Below are positions 36,371 to 45,896 of a DNA stretch of 64,000 bases, piece after piece; the stretch's first letter is position 1; each line of letters begins with the position of its first letter. Under the pieces are notes generated by a model. That model did not search any database. It was not told where the DNA came from and worked only from the letters and a program-made list of their open reading frames with translations. Source of the stretch: Paenibacillus soyae (GTDB lineage Bacteria > Bacillota > Bacilli > Paenibacillales > Paenibacillaceae); the NCBI RefSeq assembly GCF_024623455.1, contig NZ_JANIPJ010000003.1, forward strand, positions 124,001-188,000, written 5' to 3'. The translations under genes and the position numbers were made by a program.

Positions 36371-36546
36371 TGCAAATGTGCATCATTTTCGCAAACGGGA
36401 TGAGCGGCTGTCCCAATTGCTGCAAAAGTACATCATTTTTCGCGGAATTTCGGCCATATAGGCTTCTATGAAGAAAATTGATGCACATTTGCATCAATTG
36501 CTAGCAAATGGGCCGATACGGACGTAAATTGATGTACGATTGCAGC
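36371..36546. repeat. Intergenic repeat family B (four units)
   Basis: TGCAAATGTGCATCATTTTC (36371), TGCAAAAGTACATCATTTTT (36421), then inverted TTGATGCACATTTGCA (about 36479) and TTGATGTACGATTGCAGC (36529). Two direct copies face two inverted copies, so the RNA could fold into long hairpins. It runs up to the end of the DUF2264 gene. Confidence 0.6.
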
Positions 36547-36551
36547 ATCCC

Positions 36552-37748
36552 TTACTTCAAAGCGCCGTCCAGCTCCATAGGCGCCCCACCCCATGCCGAG
36601 GCGGCCGTCCAAGGCGTATCCGGACCGCTCCAGAAGCGGTGCGACGCCGGGAGGCCCAGCGGCAGGAAGGCGGCAGCGCAGAGATACAAGCTGCCGGTCG
36701 AGATATAGCCTTCGCCCGCGCCAGGCTGATGGCCGGCGAGGCCGATCGTCAGCCAGCCTTGCGCGTCGAACGTCCCCGGCGCGTCAAGCGTTCGCTGGAT
36801 GACGGCGGTCAGGGCGCAGCGCACTTGCTCCGGCGCAACTCCTTCCGGCAGCTCGTCGCGCAGCGCGCTTTGCGCAAGGCTTTGGAACGCTCCGCAGCGG
36901 TAAGCGAGCGAGCGCCCGATCGGCGGGAAGCTGCCGTCCGGCGCGACGAACCGCTCCAGTACGCCCGCGTATCGGCGGGCCCGCTTCAATACGTTATCGC
37001 GCAGACCGTCCCATTCGCGATCCTCGGCATGCAGCGCCTCCAGCACGTCGACCAGCATCGGCTGGATGACGAAGCTGTTGTAGTAATCCCAGTGGAACTC
37101 CGGTCCGTCGCCATAAGCGCCGTCGCCTTTGTACCACTGCTCGTGCTGCCTGACGGCATAGTCGACGCGCATCCGGTCCCAGTCGGCTTCGCCCGCCTGA
37201 TGCAGCGCCGCCTCGATCATCGCCGAGAACAGCAGCCAGTTCGAGACATGCGGCCGCCTTGTTCTGGTCGCTTTGAGACAGGCGACGACTTGCCGCTGCA
37301 CCCGCTCCTCCAGCTTCTCCCATAGCTCAACAGGAGCGCGAAGCAGCGCATGCGCGAGGAACGCCGCGTCCACGATCGGCTGCCCGCCCTCGGAGAAGTT
37401 CATATAGTCTGGCGAAGCCGGATTCGTCCCGGCATCAATAGCCGCGCGAGACCATTCCGCATAACGCGCGCGAAGCTCCTGTTCCTCTTCGGACGCCGCG
37501 CCATCGCTCAGCTCCAGCCAAGGCGCGATCCCGCTCAGCAGTCTGCCGAGCGCCTCCAGATGCGTAAACTTCGCCCGGTCGGCCTCCATACCCGGCTTCG
37601 ACTCAACCGGCATATCCGCCCGCAGCCTGCCTTCCGCAAGCGCCGACAGCACGGGCTCCGCCACCTGCTCCAGCTTCTTCAGCCAATAGGCCCTGGCCGA
37701 CAACCCCATCATTCCTACAGTCTCTACCGTTGCTTTTGCTTCCAACAT
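36552..37748 (-). CDS. DUF2264 family protein, 398 aa
   Basis: An all-helical (alpha/alpha barrel-like) protein: MNFSEGGQPIVDAAFLAHAL, RPHVSNWLLFSAMIEAALH, GDGAYGDGPEFHWDYYNSF, RFVAPDGSFPPIGRSLAYR. These are typical of DUF2264, which occurs in polysaccharide utilisation loci beside lyases and unsaturated glycosyl hydrolases. No signal peptide, so cytosolic. It is the last gene of the sensor-regulator-lyase operon and shares its family with the 612-residue protein at 47351. Enzymatic role unproven; a hydrolase or lyase on uronate-containing oligosaccharides is plausible. Confidence 0.8.
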   Translation of the reverse strand: MLEAKATVETVGMMGLSARAYWLKKLEQVAEPVLSALAEGRLRADMPVESKPGMEADRAKFTHLEALGRLLSGIAPWLELSDGAASEEEQELRARYAEWSRAAIDAGTNPASPDYMNFSEGGQPIVDAAFLAHALLRAPVELWEKLEERVQRQVVACLKATRTRRPHVSNWLLFSAMIEAALHQAGEADWDRMRVDYAVRQHEQWYKGDGAYGDGPEFHWDYYNSFVIQPMLVDVLEALHAEDREWDGLRDNVLKRARRYAGVLERFVAPDGSFPPIGRSLAYRCGAFQSLAQSALRDELPEGVAPEQVRCALTAVIQRTLDAPGTFDAQGWLTIGLAGHQPGAGEGYISTGSLYLCAAAFLPLGLPASHRFWSGPDTPWTAASAWGGAPMELDGALK

Positions 37749-37775
37749 GCCCTCCCCCTTCTCTTCCCGCGGATT

Positions 37776-39692
37776 CTATCGTTTAGCAGCCTCTTCTTGG
37801 AAAACAAACGCAAACCTCGCAGTCGCGCGCCCTCCCTCGACTCCCCCATCCAACTGGTGAAAATCAAGCGTGTACCAATATCTTTCCTCCGCGAAATGAT
37901 CCAGGTCGCTTCGCGAGGTAACGACGGGCCGCCAAGCCGCGGCGTCATATTCAATGTGCACACGGCGGCTTCCGGTCAGCGACAGGATTCCTTCCTTCAC
38001 GAGCTTCGGCTCCATGAAGGTAATGAACCTCTCTATGATCTGCTCCCCCGAACCCCCAACCGGCTCGGCCTCATTCACTGCGAAAGCGAAGCTGTCGACC
38101 AGCGTCAAAGCCGGCGTTCCTTCCTTCCTCCACGCGAAGCTCCGTTCCAAGCCGAGCAAGCCCGCCGCCTCGGGATAGGCTCCGCTCAGTTCGAGAGCGA
38201 ACCGGTCCTCGCGATCCGACACGCTTGCCTCCGTCACGATGGCCTTACGCTCCGCGCCCTCCGCCTGCAGCGCGCCTCCGACGATCGGCAGCGAGTGGCC
38301 TTGCGAGCCGTTGCACCAGAACGAATACCGGTCCGGTCCGAAATATTCCTTCGTGTACAGCCCCCTCCCAATGTCCGCCAAATACACCTCGCCGTCCGCG
38401 TGAAGCAGGAAATGCCCGCAATCGTTATGGTTATGCGATTCGCCGTTATGGCCGCCCTTCGCCGCGAAGCCATACACCGAGCCGTCCTCCGCCGCGTAGC
38501 GGGACATGAACCATCCGGCGTCCGCCATATAATGAGCTTCGGTCGGCCACTCGCCCGCCGCGTCAGCCTCTTCAATCTTGTCCGATGCTTCGGCAGCTCC
38601 AGTCTCCCCTGCCCCTTTCGCAACAGCAGCTCGTTCAGCCGACGCCCAGATCAAATTCCGGATCGCCGGCGCCCATCTGCCGCAGTGATCAGCGGCGTAC
38701 GGCTCCCGAAGAGAAGCATGCGGCACCGCAACCTCCGGATACTCGTCCCGCAGCCGCATCGTCAGCCCCATGAAGATGCCGCAGCGCTGAGGGGAATCCG
38801 AGAAGTTGATGACCGTGTCGCCGCACGAGAAGCAGCGCTGCTGGAACAAAGCGATTTCCTTGACCTTCGGAATCGCGAAGCCGTCGATCGCTCCCCCCGT
38901 CGCCCGCTTCAGAAGATCCGCGTAATAGACGTAATAGCCGAAGCCATATTGCCAGTACGAGTAGCCTTCCACGCACGCGCCGTCATCGCCGTAGCCCGCG
39001 AGGAAGCAGTCCATGGCGGCTTGCGTACGCTCCAGCACGCGGGCCAATCTCTCCGTATCCTCGATCGCGTACAAAGCCGCGGCTCCGACCGAGCCCGCGC
39101 ATACGGAGGACCAGTTGTTCTCGAGCTTCTCCCACGGGTACGGCCCCTGTTCCAGGAAAGGCGCGAACAAGCGGCGCTCCGTCTCGAACGCGATTCTCTC
39201 CCGCAGCTCCGCATCCAGCTTATCGCCCAGCAAGGCCGACATTTCGCTAAGCGTGAACCCCGTCTCTGCCGCGAACAGGTCGATATTGCCGTACGGTCCT
39301 CGTTTCTCGCCGTAATGGGCCGGCAGGCACCACGTATATTCGTCGCAGATCGACAATGCCGTAAGGCGAAGCGCTTCCCGATAGGACGTCTTCTCCGGCT
39401 TCAGCCAGGCCATGATCGCAAACGCGTTCAACCTTTTTCTTTTGGCAAAATAAACATTCTCGTAAGCCAGCCGATCCCCGGTCTCGGCGAACAACCGGAA
39501 CAGGTCGTCGGTGAGCTCGGGCTCCGGCTCGTCCAGCAGCCTCTCGGCTTCCGCTTCGATCTCGCCAATCAAACCCGACAAGGACGCATCCCCCAGCAGT
39601 CGCGCCGCCCAATCATCCGCCCCAAGCTCACCCAAGAGCAGACCGAAGCCGCGAACGCGGTCCGGCATTGCCGTCAAAGTTCCCTCCAGCAT
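37776..39692 (-). CDS. Heparinase II/III-like lyase
   Basis: 638 residues from the ATG at 39692 (GGGGGAGAAGGA before it). An N-terminal alpha/alpha toroid is followed by a C-terminal beta-sandwich holding the family signature GGHNGESHNHNDCGHFLLHA and DIGRGLYTKEYFGPDRYSFW. The His-rich stretch and Tyr residues match the active site of heparinase II/III-type polysaccharide lyases. No signal peptide, so it should act on imported oligosaccharides. It follows the response regulator by 28 bp and precedes DUF2264; with the GH88-like enzyme it points to uronic-acid-containing polymers. The exact substrate cannot be read from sequence. Confidence 0.8.
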   Translation of the reverse strand: MLEGTLTAMPDRVRGFGLLLGELGADDWAARLLGDASLSGLIGEIEAEAERLLDEPEPELTDDLFRLFAETGDRLAYENVYFAKRKRLNAFAIMAWLKPEKTSYREALRLTALSICDEYTWCLPAHYGEKRGPYGNIDLFAAETGFTLSEMSALLGDKLDAELRERIAFETERRLFAPFLEQGPYPWEKLENNWSSVCAGSVGAAALYAIEDTERLARVLERTQAAMDCFLAGYGDDGACVEGYSYWQYGFGYYVYYADLLKRATGGAIDGFAIPKVKEIALFQQRCFSCGDTVINFSDSPQRCGIFMGLTMRLRDEYPEVAVPHASLREPYAADHCGRWAPAIRNLIWASAERAAVAKGAGETGAAEASDKIEEADAAGEWPTEAHYMADAGWFMSRYAAEDGSVYGFAAKGGHNGESHNHNDCGHFLLHADGEVYLADIGRGLYTKEYFGPDRYSFWCNGSQGHSLPIVGGALQAEGAERKAIVTEASVSDREDRFALELSGAYPEAAGLLGLERSFAWRKEGTPALTLVDSFAFAVNEAEPVGGSGEQIIERFITFMEPKLVKEGILSLTGSRRVHIEYDAAAWRPVVTSRSDLDHFAEERYWYTLDFHQLDGGVEGGRATARFAFVFQEEAAKR

Positions 39693-39720
39693 TCCTTCTC
39701 CCCCTCTCATCTCCACTCCC

Positions 39721-41346
39721 CTATCCTTTGCGAAGCTGACCGCGGAACTCGACCGGCGTGACGCCCGCGAACGTCTTGAACAGCTTGATGAAATAGCTCT
39801 GGTTGTCATAGCCGAGAAGCTCGCAGATTTTCCCCACCGGCATCGCGCTGCTCTCGAGCAGCTCCTTCGCCCGGTTCATCTTCATTCTCGTAACATATTC
39901 GATGAACGTCTCCCCTGTTTCCTTCTTGAAGAGGCGGCTAAAATAACTCGGATTCATGAACAGCTGCTCCGCCACTTCCTCCAGCGTAATTTTCCGGTCG
40001 AGATGCTGCGTGACGAAATGGCAGGCTTCGGCGATTTCCGACCGTTTGCTGGACGCTCCGCCGTACAGATCCGTCGCGATAATGGAAAGGCAATGGCCGA
40101 TCATCCATTCCTTCAGCTCCGCCATCGTATCCAGCTCGAGCGCTTCGTTCGGGAGAACGTCCGCATTGCCGGCCGACCGGTAATCGAGCACGGATTGCAG
40201 CTTGAGGCGCGTATCGAGCAGCATGCGCAGCACCCAATCCTTGACCGCCGGCGGATCGGGCTGGCACTTCTCGATGTCGCCCAGCCAGCCGTCTACGGCG
40301 GCGCTTAGCTCCGCTACTTTTTTGCCTACGATCAAATCTCTGAGCTTCTCGCTTGATTTATGGAAATCGCGGTACAAATCGTATGCGCCCGGCGGCTTGC
40401 CGGTCGAGCGCCGCACGTCGCCGTTCGTTCGGTAGAACCTCGCGATCTTGTCCTGCTGAACGTGGAGCAAGGAAGCCTTGATCTCCTCCGGCTCCGAGCA
40501 GCTATCCCCGATGAGGAACGACATCGTCAGCTTCAGCGACCGGACGGCTTCCTGCAAGCTCCGAAGCAGAATCCGCGTCTCGTCAAAGCCGTTCACTTTA
40601 AGCCCGCCTTGGAATGCGGCTAGAATGACGGTCTCCTGGGCGCTGTATTGGAAGTGAACCGCCGACATCCCGGACTGCTGAAGCGTCTCCTCCATGACGT
40701 TGTCCACCGCGAAACGCAGCACCTCGTCGGATTGGAAGCGAAGCTTCGCCGCGCGGAAATCGTCGATCAGCCCGATGACGGGAATGATCGTCTCGCCGCC
40801 GCGAAGCGACAGTCCGAACCCTTCGAGCTCCGTCCTCCACTTCTCCTTGTCGAGAAGGGGTTGCTGGAGCGTCGTCCGAATGAACTTCTCCTTCATTAGA
40901 GAGCGATTCCTGTCGACCAGACGCTCCATGCGCAGCTGCTTCGACTGCTGCTCCCGTTCTTCCTCGAGGCTCGCGATAAACTGCGTCAGCAGCGTCCGGA
41001 TCTGCGACGGATCCAGCGTATCCTTGAGCAAATAATCCTGCACCTGCAGCTTCATCGCCTGCCTGGCGTATTCGAATTCGCTGTGGCAGGACAGAATCGC
41101 CGCGCGCAGGTTGGGCTTCAGCTCTTTTAACTTCGCGACCAATTCCAGCCCGTCCATCTGCGGCATCCCGATATCGGTTATGAGAATGTCCGGCATCTCC
41201 GAAGCCGCCGCTTCCAGCGCCCTTGCCCCGTTCTCGTGCATGCCGATCACCTGAAGGCCCAGACGCTCCCAGTCCATCGCGTAATCGATCAGCTCCAGCA
41301 CGGGATAATCGTCGTCTACGAGCATCACTTTATACATTCGGCTCAC
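39721..41346 (-). CDS. YesN-like response regulator, AraC-type output
   Basis: 541 residues. N-terminal receiver (KVMLVDDDYPVLELIDYAMD, phosphoacceptor Asp in DILITDIGMPQMDG), a central region of about 300 residues, and a C-terminal AraC/XylS double helix-turn-helix (RKITLEEVAEQLFMNPSYFS, RLFKKETGETF). It overlaps the sensor kinase gene by 17 bp, so the two are a pair. It probably activates the sugar transporter and degradation genes; see the shared promoter architecture at 46870-46938 and 50391-50459. Confidence 0.9.
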   Translation of the reverse strand: MSRMYKVMLVDDDYPVLELIDYAMDWERLGLQVIGMHENGARALEAAASEMPDILITDIGMPQMDGLELVAKLKELKPNLRAAILSCHSEFEYARQAMKLQVQDYLLKDTLDPSQIRTLLTQFIASLEEEREQQSKQLRMERLVDRNRSLMKEKFIRTTLQQPLLDKEKWRTELEGFGLSLRGGETIIPVIGLIDDFRAAKLRFQSDEVLRFAVDNVMEETLQQSGMSAVHFQYSAQETVILAAFQGGLKVNGFDETRILLRSLQEAVRSLKLTMSFLIGDSCSEPEEIKASLLHVQQDKIARFYRTNGDVRRSTGKPPGAYDLYRDFHKSSEKLRDLIVGKKVAELSAAVDGWLGDIEKCQPDPPAVKDWVLRMLLDTRLKLQSVLDYRSAGNADVLPNEALELDTMAELKEWMIGHCLSIIATDLYGGASSKRSEIAEACHFVTQHLDRKITLEEVAEQLFMNPSYFSRLFKKETGETFIEYVTRMKMNRAKELLESSAMPVGKICELLGYDNQSYFIKLFKTFAGVTPVEFRGQLRKG

Positions 41347-43156
41347 CCGCTTTCAGCTTAGGAATCTTGATTGTCATTCTCGTGCCTGCATCCTTCTCGC
41401 TTAGGACTTCGATATGGAAGGAATCGCCGTACGTCATTCTCATCCGGTCGCATACGTTCGCCAGTCCGATGCCGGACAACCGGCCGCTGTGATCCGGGCC
41501 CGCCACCGGACGCTCTCCCTCTTGATCCAGCTTCTCTCGCAGCCGGGACAAGCTTTCGCTATCCATGCCTTTGCCGTCGTCTTCGATCCGAATCTGGATC
41601 TCCTGCGCTGTGGCCAGCGTCGCGATCGTGATCGTTCCCGCTCGCTGGCTGAGCCCGTGAATAAGCGCGTTCTCGATAATCGGCTGCAGGAAGAACCGGG
41701 GAACGAGCACCATCAGCGTGTCCGGCTCCGGAGACAGGACAAGCTCCGCTTTCTCCCTCTGCCGCATGTTCATCAGCTTCACGTAATCGGATACGATCGA
41801 CAGCTCCTCGTGCAGCGGTATCGTATCGTTGCTCTGCGTGATCGTCATGCGAAGCAGCTTGGAGAGCGACGCGATCATCTCCGAGCTGTCCAGATCGCCG
41901 CCCCGCATCACCTTCATGCGGATGGAGTTGAGCACATTGAACAGAAAATGCGGATTGATCTGCGCTTGCAGCATCGCAAGCTCCGCCTTGCGCTTCCTCG
42001 ACTGCGTAATCGTAATTTCCGCGATCATCGTCTTGACCCGGTCGAGCATCTGGTCGAACGACTGGCCGAGATAACCGATCTCGTCGCTTCCCCGTATGTT
42101 CGAACGGACCTCGAGATTGCCCCGCTGCACGGTCTCCGCCATCTTGCCCAGCCTCACAAGAGGCTTCGTGAAGTTGCCCAGCAAATATAAGAACAGGAGG
42201 AAAAACACGACGAACGACACAAGCTGCAGCACCGCGACGCGGTTAAAAATCGAGTTCAGCTTGAACACCGCTTGCTTGTACGGCGTCAGCGACACGAGCT
42301 CCCAGCCGGTCAGCGTCTGCCTCTGCGACGTCAGGATGAAGCTCTCGTCTCCGACGTTGACGATCTCCGATCGGGTCGCCCCGCCTGATGATGAAGCTTG
42401 GTAGGGGAAGCTATCGCCGATCTTCTCCTTGTCCGTGTGCGAGATAATGAAGCCGCCGCTGTCCAGCAGCAGCGTCTCCTGACCGCCGGACAACCGCTCG
42501 AATATGCCGCTTACCTGCTTCTCCATGATAGTGACGAACACGTACCCGTACGGTTTGACGCCAGCCCGCAGCGTGCGTCCCATCGTCATTTGATAAGGGC
42601 TGATCGACGCCTCGAACGGATAAACGGTAGGGGACGTGCCGATCCAGAGCGATTGCATGTTTCTCAGCGAATTCATCTCGGGGAACCACGGCTCCTCCTG
42701 CAAGCCCAGCGGATCGAATTCGGAGAGCGGATAGTTCGTATATCTCGTGCCGTCCGTCAGCAGGATCGTTACGTAGGCTCTATCGCCGTGAATCGTCATA
42801 TTGTCGATTTTGCTCGTGATTTTGGTATAGTCCAGGAATCTTTCGTAATCCGCGTTCGGACCCTCGTACGTCTTCCCGGCCGCGATTTCCTTCAGGACGA
42901 CGGATATCGAAGAATCGTTCTGCAAGCTGTTCGCGATATAGAGCATATAATCGAACACGTTCGTCACGTAGCCGTCCACGAGCTGAAGCTTCTGGCGGGA
43001 CTGCTCGATCGCTTCTTCTTTGACCGCGTCTTTGGTCAGCATGTTATAGAGGGCCAGCGTGATGAACGCGGGCACCAAAATGCAGACGACCGCCGTCACC
43101 ATCAAGCGGAAGCGGAACGATCTGGACCAGAGCCATGGCTTTGGCGGGTTGGGCAT
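41330..43156 (-). CDS. YesM-like sensor histidine kinase
   Basis: 608 residues: first membrane helix (LMVTAVVCILVPAFITLALY), extracellular Cache-like sensor (about 45-290), second helix (VAVLQLVSFVVFFLLFLYLL), HAMP (GKMAETVQRGNLEVRSN), His-kinase domain with QINPHFLFNVLNSIRMK, and an HATPase with IIENALIHGLSQR and DDGKGMD. It senses an extracellular signal, presumably an oligosaccharide or the loaded binding protein. First gene of the operon with the regulator, lyase and DUF2264. Confidence 0.9.
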   Translation of the reverse strand: MPNPPKPWLWSRSFRFRLMVTAVVCILVPAFITLALYNMLTKDAVKEEAIEQSRQKLQLVDGYVTNVFDYMLYIANSLQNDSSISVVLKEIAAGKTYEGPNADYERFLDYTKITSKIDNMTIHGDRAYVTILLTDGTRYTNYPLSEFDPLGLQEEPWFPEMNSLRNMQSLWIGTSPTVYPFEASISPYQMTMGRTLRAGVKPYGYVFVTIMEKQVSGIFERLSGGQETLLLDSGGFIISHTDKEKIGDSFPYQASSSGGATRSEIVNVGDESFILTSQRQTLTGWELVSLTPYKQAVFKLNSIFNRVAVLQLVSFVVFFLLFLYLLGNFTKPLVRLGKMAETVQRGNLEVRSNIRGSDEIGYLGQSFDQMLDRVKTMIAEITITQSRKRKAELAMLQAQINPHFLFNVLNSIRMKVMRGGDLDSSEMIASLSKLLRMTITQSNDTIPLHEELSIVSDYVKLMNMRQREKAELVLSPEPDTLMVLVPRFFLQPIIENALIHGLSQRAGTITIATLATAQEIQIRIEDDGKGMDSESLSRLREKLDQEGERPVAGPDHSGRLSGIGLANVCDRMRMTYGDSFHIEVLSEKDAGTRMTIKIPKLKAGEPNV

Positions 43157-43183
43157 GCGAAATTCCTCCGTGGACGAAGTTGG

Positions 43184-43223
43184 AAAAAAAAGAGGCGCAG
43201 ATGTTACGCTGCACCCCTTCTTT
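43184..43223 (-). terminator. Terminator after the solute-binding-protein gene
   Basis: On the minus strand a 10-bp stem (AGGGGTGCAG/CTGCGCCTCT, two wobble pairs) with an 8-base loop, followed by eight T. It separates the transporter unit from the sensor kinase. Confidence 0.75.
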
Positions 43224-43244
43224 TGTTACTACAAGTATAGCCCA

Positions 43245-44651
43245 TTATTTATTGGCATCAATAATTTTTTGGACACGGTCGTTCAGAGCTGCGATGGTCT
43301 GATCGATATCTTGCTGGTCGTAGATCAGCTTCTCGTACTCTTCGTTGATCACTTTGTATACTTCCGATTGATACGTCACCGGAGGAATGATTTTGGACGA
43401 TTTCGCGTTCGACAATGTGTTGATCAGCGACGCTTTGTCTACCTTCTCCGGATTTTTGGTGCCGCCTAGGATGATGTCGATGATGCTTGCCATTTGCGAT
43501 TGGTCGACGCCGTTCCATGCCGGGATGTTTTTGCCTTGCGCGATTTGGCCATCCGTCGTGTACCAGCGGACGAACTTGTAAGCCGCTTCTTTGTTCTTGG
43601 AGCTCTCGGCGACGGCCACGTAATCCGTTGTCACCATCGTGTAGCCGCCTTCGTCGGATGCGTTGTTTTTCGGAATCGGCGCTACCGCGACTTCGAAGTT
43701 CAGCGGGAATTGATCCGTGCCGCCCAGCTCCGTATTCATCCAGCTACCTATCATGATCATGCCGACTGCTTGGTTGAAGAACTGGTTACGGTAATGCAGC
43801 TTCTGGGACAGCATGTCGGTGTAAGGAGTCGCGGACTGGTCCGTTTTCTCCATCTGAACGCGCAGCTCGAGCGTCTTGCGGAACAACGGGTTGTCGAAGT
43901 TCATCGTGCCGTCTTCCTTCAGGAATTCCGTGTTGTCCGCCTGGTTCGCCAGCGCCAGCTTCATGAATTCCATCCAGCCGCCGTTCTGCGGGCCGTGGAA
44001 ATACGTGCCGTACGTTTTGGATGCGCCTTCGCCCGTTGTCAGCGTTTTGGCATAGGTCGTGAAGTCGTCCCATGTCCAGTCCGTCGGCACTTCAAGACCG
44101 GCTTCCGCGAGCTTCGTTTTGTTGAGCAGCACGTACCAAGGGTTGAATTTGCCCGGCAGCGCGTACACTTTGCCGTTCAATGTGGTGTCGACTTTGTAGT
44201 CTTCGCTTACTTTATAGCCGTCAGCCGTAATGAATTCATCCAGCGGAGCTACCATGCCGAGACCTACGCGCTGCGCATAGGAAGCCGGGTCGGAGAACAT
44301 GAGCACGTCCATCGCTTCGTTGGAGGATGCCGCCAGATCAAGCTTCTGCAGCGCTTCCTGCGTATCGCCCTTCTCGCTGAGCACGTTGACGTTAACCTTG
44401 ATGTTCGGATTGGCTTCTTCGAAAGCGGCGATTGTTTTGGTCCAGTTGTACGTGGCTTCGTTGCCGAACGTGTGAAGCTGGATCGTAACCTGCTCGTCCC
44501 CCGCTTTTGGCGACTCGCTCGGCGCGGCGGACGAACCGCCGTTGCCGCTGTTGGTACCTCCGTTATTTCCCCCGTTGTTTCCTGCGCAGCCCGTCAGCGC
44601 CATAACCGCGGACAAAGCGAGTACGAAAAACGCTTTTTTCCCTTTAAACAT
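43245..44651 (-). CDS. Extracellular sugar-binding lipoprotein (family 1) of ABC importer
   Basis: 468 residues with a lipobox (LALSAVMALTGCAGNNGG), an Asn/Gly/Ser-rich linker, and a family 1 solute-binding fold (TIAAFEEANPNIKVNVNVLS, TKLAEAGLEVPTDWTWDDFT, NKEAAYKFVRWYTTDGQIAQ). It binds oligosaccharides outside and delivers them to the two permeases encoded upstream. It is 387 bp from the permease gene, with repeats between, so it may have its own promoter. Confidence 0.9.
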   Translation of the reverse strand: MFKGKKAFFVLALSAVMALTGCAGNNGGNNGGTNSGNGGSSAAPSESPKAGDEQVTIQLHTFGNEATYNWTKTIAAFEEANPNIKVNVNVLSEKGDTQEALQKLDLAASSNEAMDVLMFSDPASYAQRVGLGMVAPLDEFITADGYKVSEDYKVDTTLNGKVYALPGKFNPWYVLLNKTKLAEAGLEVPTDWTWDDFTTYAKTLTTGEGASKTYGTYFHGPQNGGWMEFMKLALANQADNTEFLKEDGTMNFDNPLFRKTLELRVQMEKTDQSATPYTDMLSQKLHYRNQFFNQAVGMIMIGSWMNTELGGTDQFPLNFEVAVAPIPKNNASDEGGYTMVTTDYVAVAESSKNKEAAYKFVRWYTTDGQIAQGKNIPAWNGVDQSQMASIIDIILGGTKNPEKVDKASLINTLSNAKSSKIIPPVTYQSEVYKVINEEYEKLIYDQQDIDQTIAALNDRVQKIIDANK

Positions 44652-44666
44652 CTGTAACCCTCCCTG

Positions 44667-44687
44667 ATTGTATTTCTACTATACAAT
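44667..44687. promoter_or_regulatory. Inverted repeat in the leader of the binding-protein gene
   Basis: ATTGTAT, seven bases, ATACAAT: a perfect 7-bp-arm palindrome, 16 bp upstream of the start codon and overlapping the leader. Further upstream on the minus strand TTGTGGT occurs twice, 12 bp apart (44771-44789), a possible direct-repeat activator site. A weak -10 TACAAT lies at about 44739. Functional status unknown. Confidence 0.35.
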
Positions 44688-44852
44688 AGAAACCCGGATC
44701 CATCGCTCTTTTCCGTTGTATCCGCTTTCTTGATCTCATTGTAGCAACCGCGTACAGCCACTCTATACCACAATATTGACCACAAATGCGATTATTTTTA
44801 CCACATGAAATTCCTTGAATATCTGCAAATATCAGATATTCGGAATTTCATT

Positions 44853-44919
44853 GGCGATAGAACCTACCTTTGAAGCGCGGTCGCTCCTCTTCGAATTACT
44901 TCGATCTGGTTCTATCACC
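44853..44919. repeat. Dispersed MITE/REP-like repeat, copy 2
   Basis: 67 bp bounded by inverted ends GGCGATAGAACC and GGTTCTATCACC, with the core GCGCGGTCGCTCCTCTTCGA then ATTACTTCGAT. Intergenic, between the permease and binding-protein genes. Confidence 0.65.
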
Positions 44920-44936
44920 ACATAACTAATTCCATT

Positions 44937-45026
44937 GGCGATACCTACCTTTGCTTACGAAGCTGGTTTGCTCCGCAAACCTGGAGGTCGCCCATCCTCG
45001 AATTACATCGATCCGGTTCTATCACC
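44937..45026. repeat. Dispersed MITE/REP-like repeat, copy 3
   Basis: 90 bp starting GGCGATACCTACCTTTG and ending TTACATCGATCCGGTTCTAT then CACC. Same ends and core as copy 2, but with a few bases lost near the left end and an inserted hairpin (AGCTGGTTTGCTCCGCAAAC then CTGGAGG). It lies tandem to copy 2, 17 bp apart, and ends 12 bp from the permease stop. Confidence 0.6.
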
Positions 45027-45038
45027 ACTTGTCACCCG

Positions 45039-45881
45039 TTATCCCTTCACCCCGCCAAGCGCGATCCCCTCGATAACGCTCTTCTGGCCGATGATGAACA
45101 CGATGAGCAGAGGCAGAATCGCGGATACGGCCGCCGCCATCATTAGCGAGTAGAACTCGCCGTTAATCGTCGTGAACTTCTGCATCGCGAGCTGGATCGT
45201 GTAGAGCGCGTCGGTGCGCAGGAAGATGAGCGGGTTCTGGTAATCGTTCCAAGTCCAGATGAAGCGAAGAATCGCATAAGTCGCAATGGCCGGCCGAACG
45301 AGCGGGAACGCGATTTTCCAGAAAATGCGCCAGTGGCCTGCTCCGTCGATTTTCGCGGATTCGATAAACTCATTGTGAATGCCCATGAAGAACTGTCGCA
45401 ACATGAACGTTCCGAGTACGCTGAAGCTGCCCAGCAGGATCAATCCGAGATGACTGTCGAACAATTGAATCTGCCGGTACAGAATGAACTGCGGCACCAG
45501 AATCGCTTGCTGCGGAATCATGTACGTGGCGAGTACAATCAGGAACAAATATTTGCTCGCCGCGAACTGGATTTTGGAGAAGCCGTAGGCAGCCAGCGCG
45601 GATACGGCGCAAGAGATGACGGTCGTTAGCACGGTTACCTTGACGGTGTTCCAATAATATTTGTAGAACGGGAACTTGCCCACCCATACTTCCTTGTAGT
45701 TCTCGATGACATGCCATTGCGACGGAATCCACTTGATCGGATAAGCGAATACCTCCGCTTCGATCTTGAACGATGCCGACAGCATCCAGAGGAAAGGCAT
45801 AAGGAATAAGACGCTTATGGCGAACATGATGGCCGTCAGAATGCCTTTGCGCACTTTCGCGGTTCGTGTAGTCGTGGTCAC
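45039..45881 (-). CDS. Carbohydrate ABC transporter permease (MalG family)
   Basis: 280 residues, six membrane helices, with the cytoplasmic EAA loop EFIESAKIDGAGHWRIFWKI then AFPLVRPA that docks the ATPase. Begins after a short basic N-terminus. It is 15 bp after the first permease gene. No ATPase gene is in the locus; such CUT1 systems commonly share an MsmX-type ATPase encoded elsewhere. Confidence 0.92.
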   Translation of the reverse strand: MTTTTRTAKVRKGILTAIMFAISVLFLMPFLWMLSASFKIEAEVFAYPIKWIPSQWHVIENYKEVWVGKFPFYKYYWNTVKVTVLTTVISCAVSALAAYGFSKIQFAASKYLFLIVLATYMIPQQAILVPQFILYRQIQLFDSHLGLILLGSFSVLGTFMLRQFFMGIHNEFIESAKIDGAGHWRIFWKIAFPLVRPAIATYAILRFIWTWNDYQNPLIFLRTDALYTIQLAMQKFTTINGEFYSLMMAAAVSAILPLLIVFIIGQKSVIEGIALGGVKG

Positions 45882-45896
45882 GTTCGACTCTCCTTT

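Noticed and set aside
36046..36546. CRISPR array
   Set aside because: Repeats are mixed in orientation, diverged and irregularly spaced, with no cas genes nearby.
37350..39761. Very long plus-strand open frame (about 800 codons) opposite the lyase gene
   Set aside because: It is antisense to the heparinase-like gene, rich in Arg and Pro from reversed GC-rich codons, has no ribosome binding site or domain, and disappears where codon composition changes. A shadow frame.
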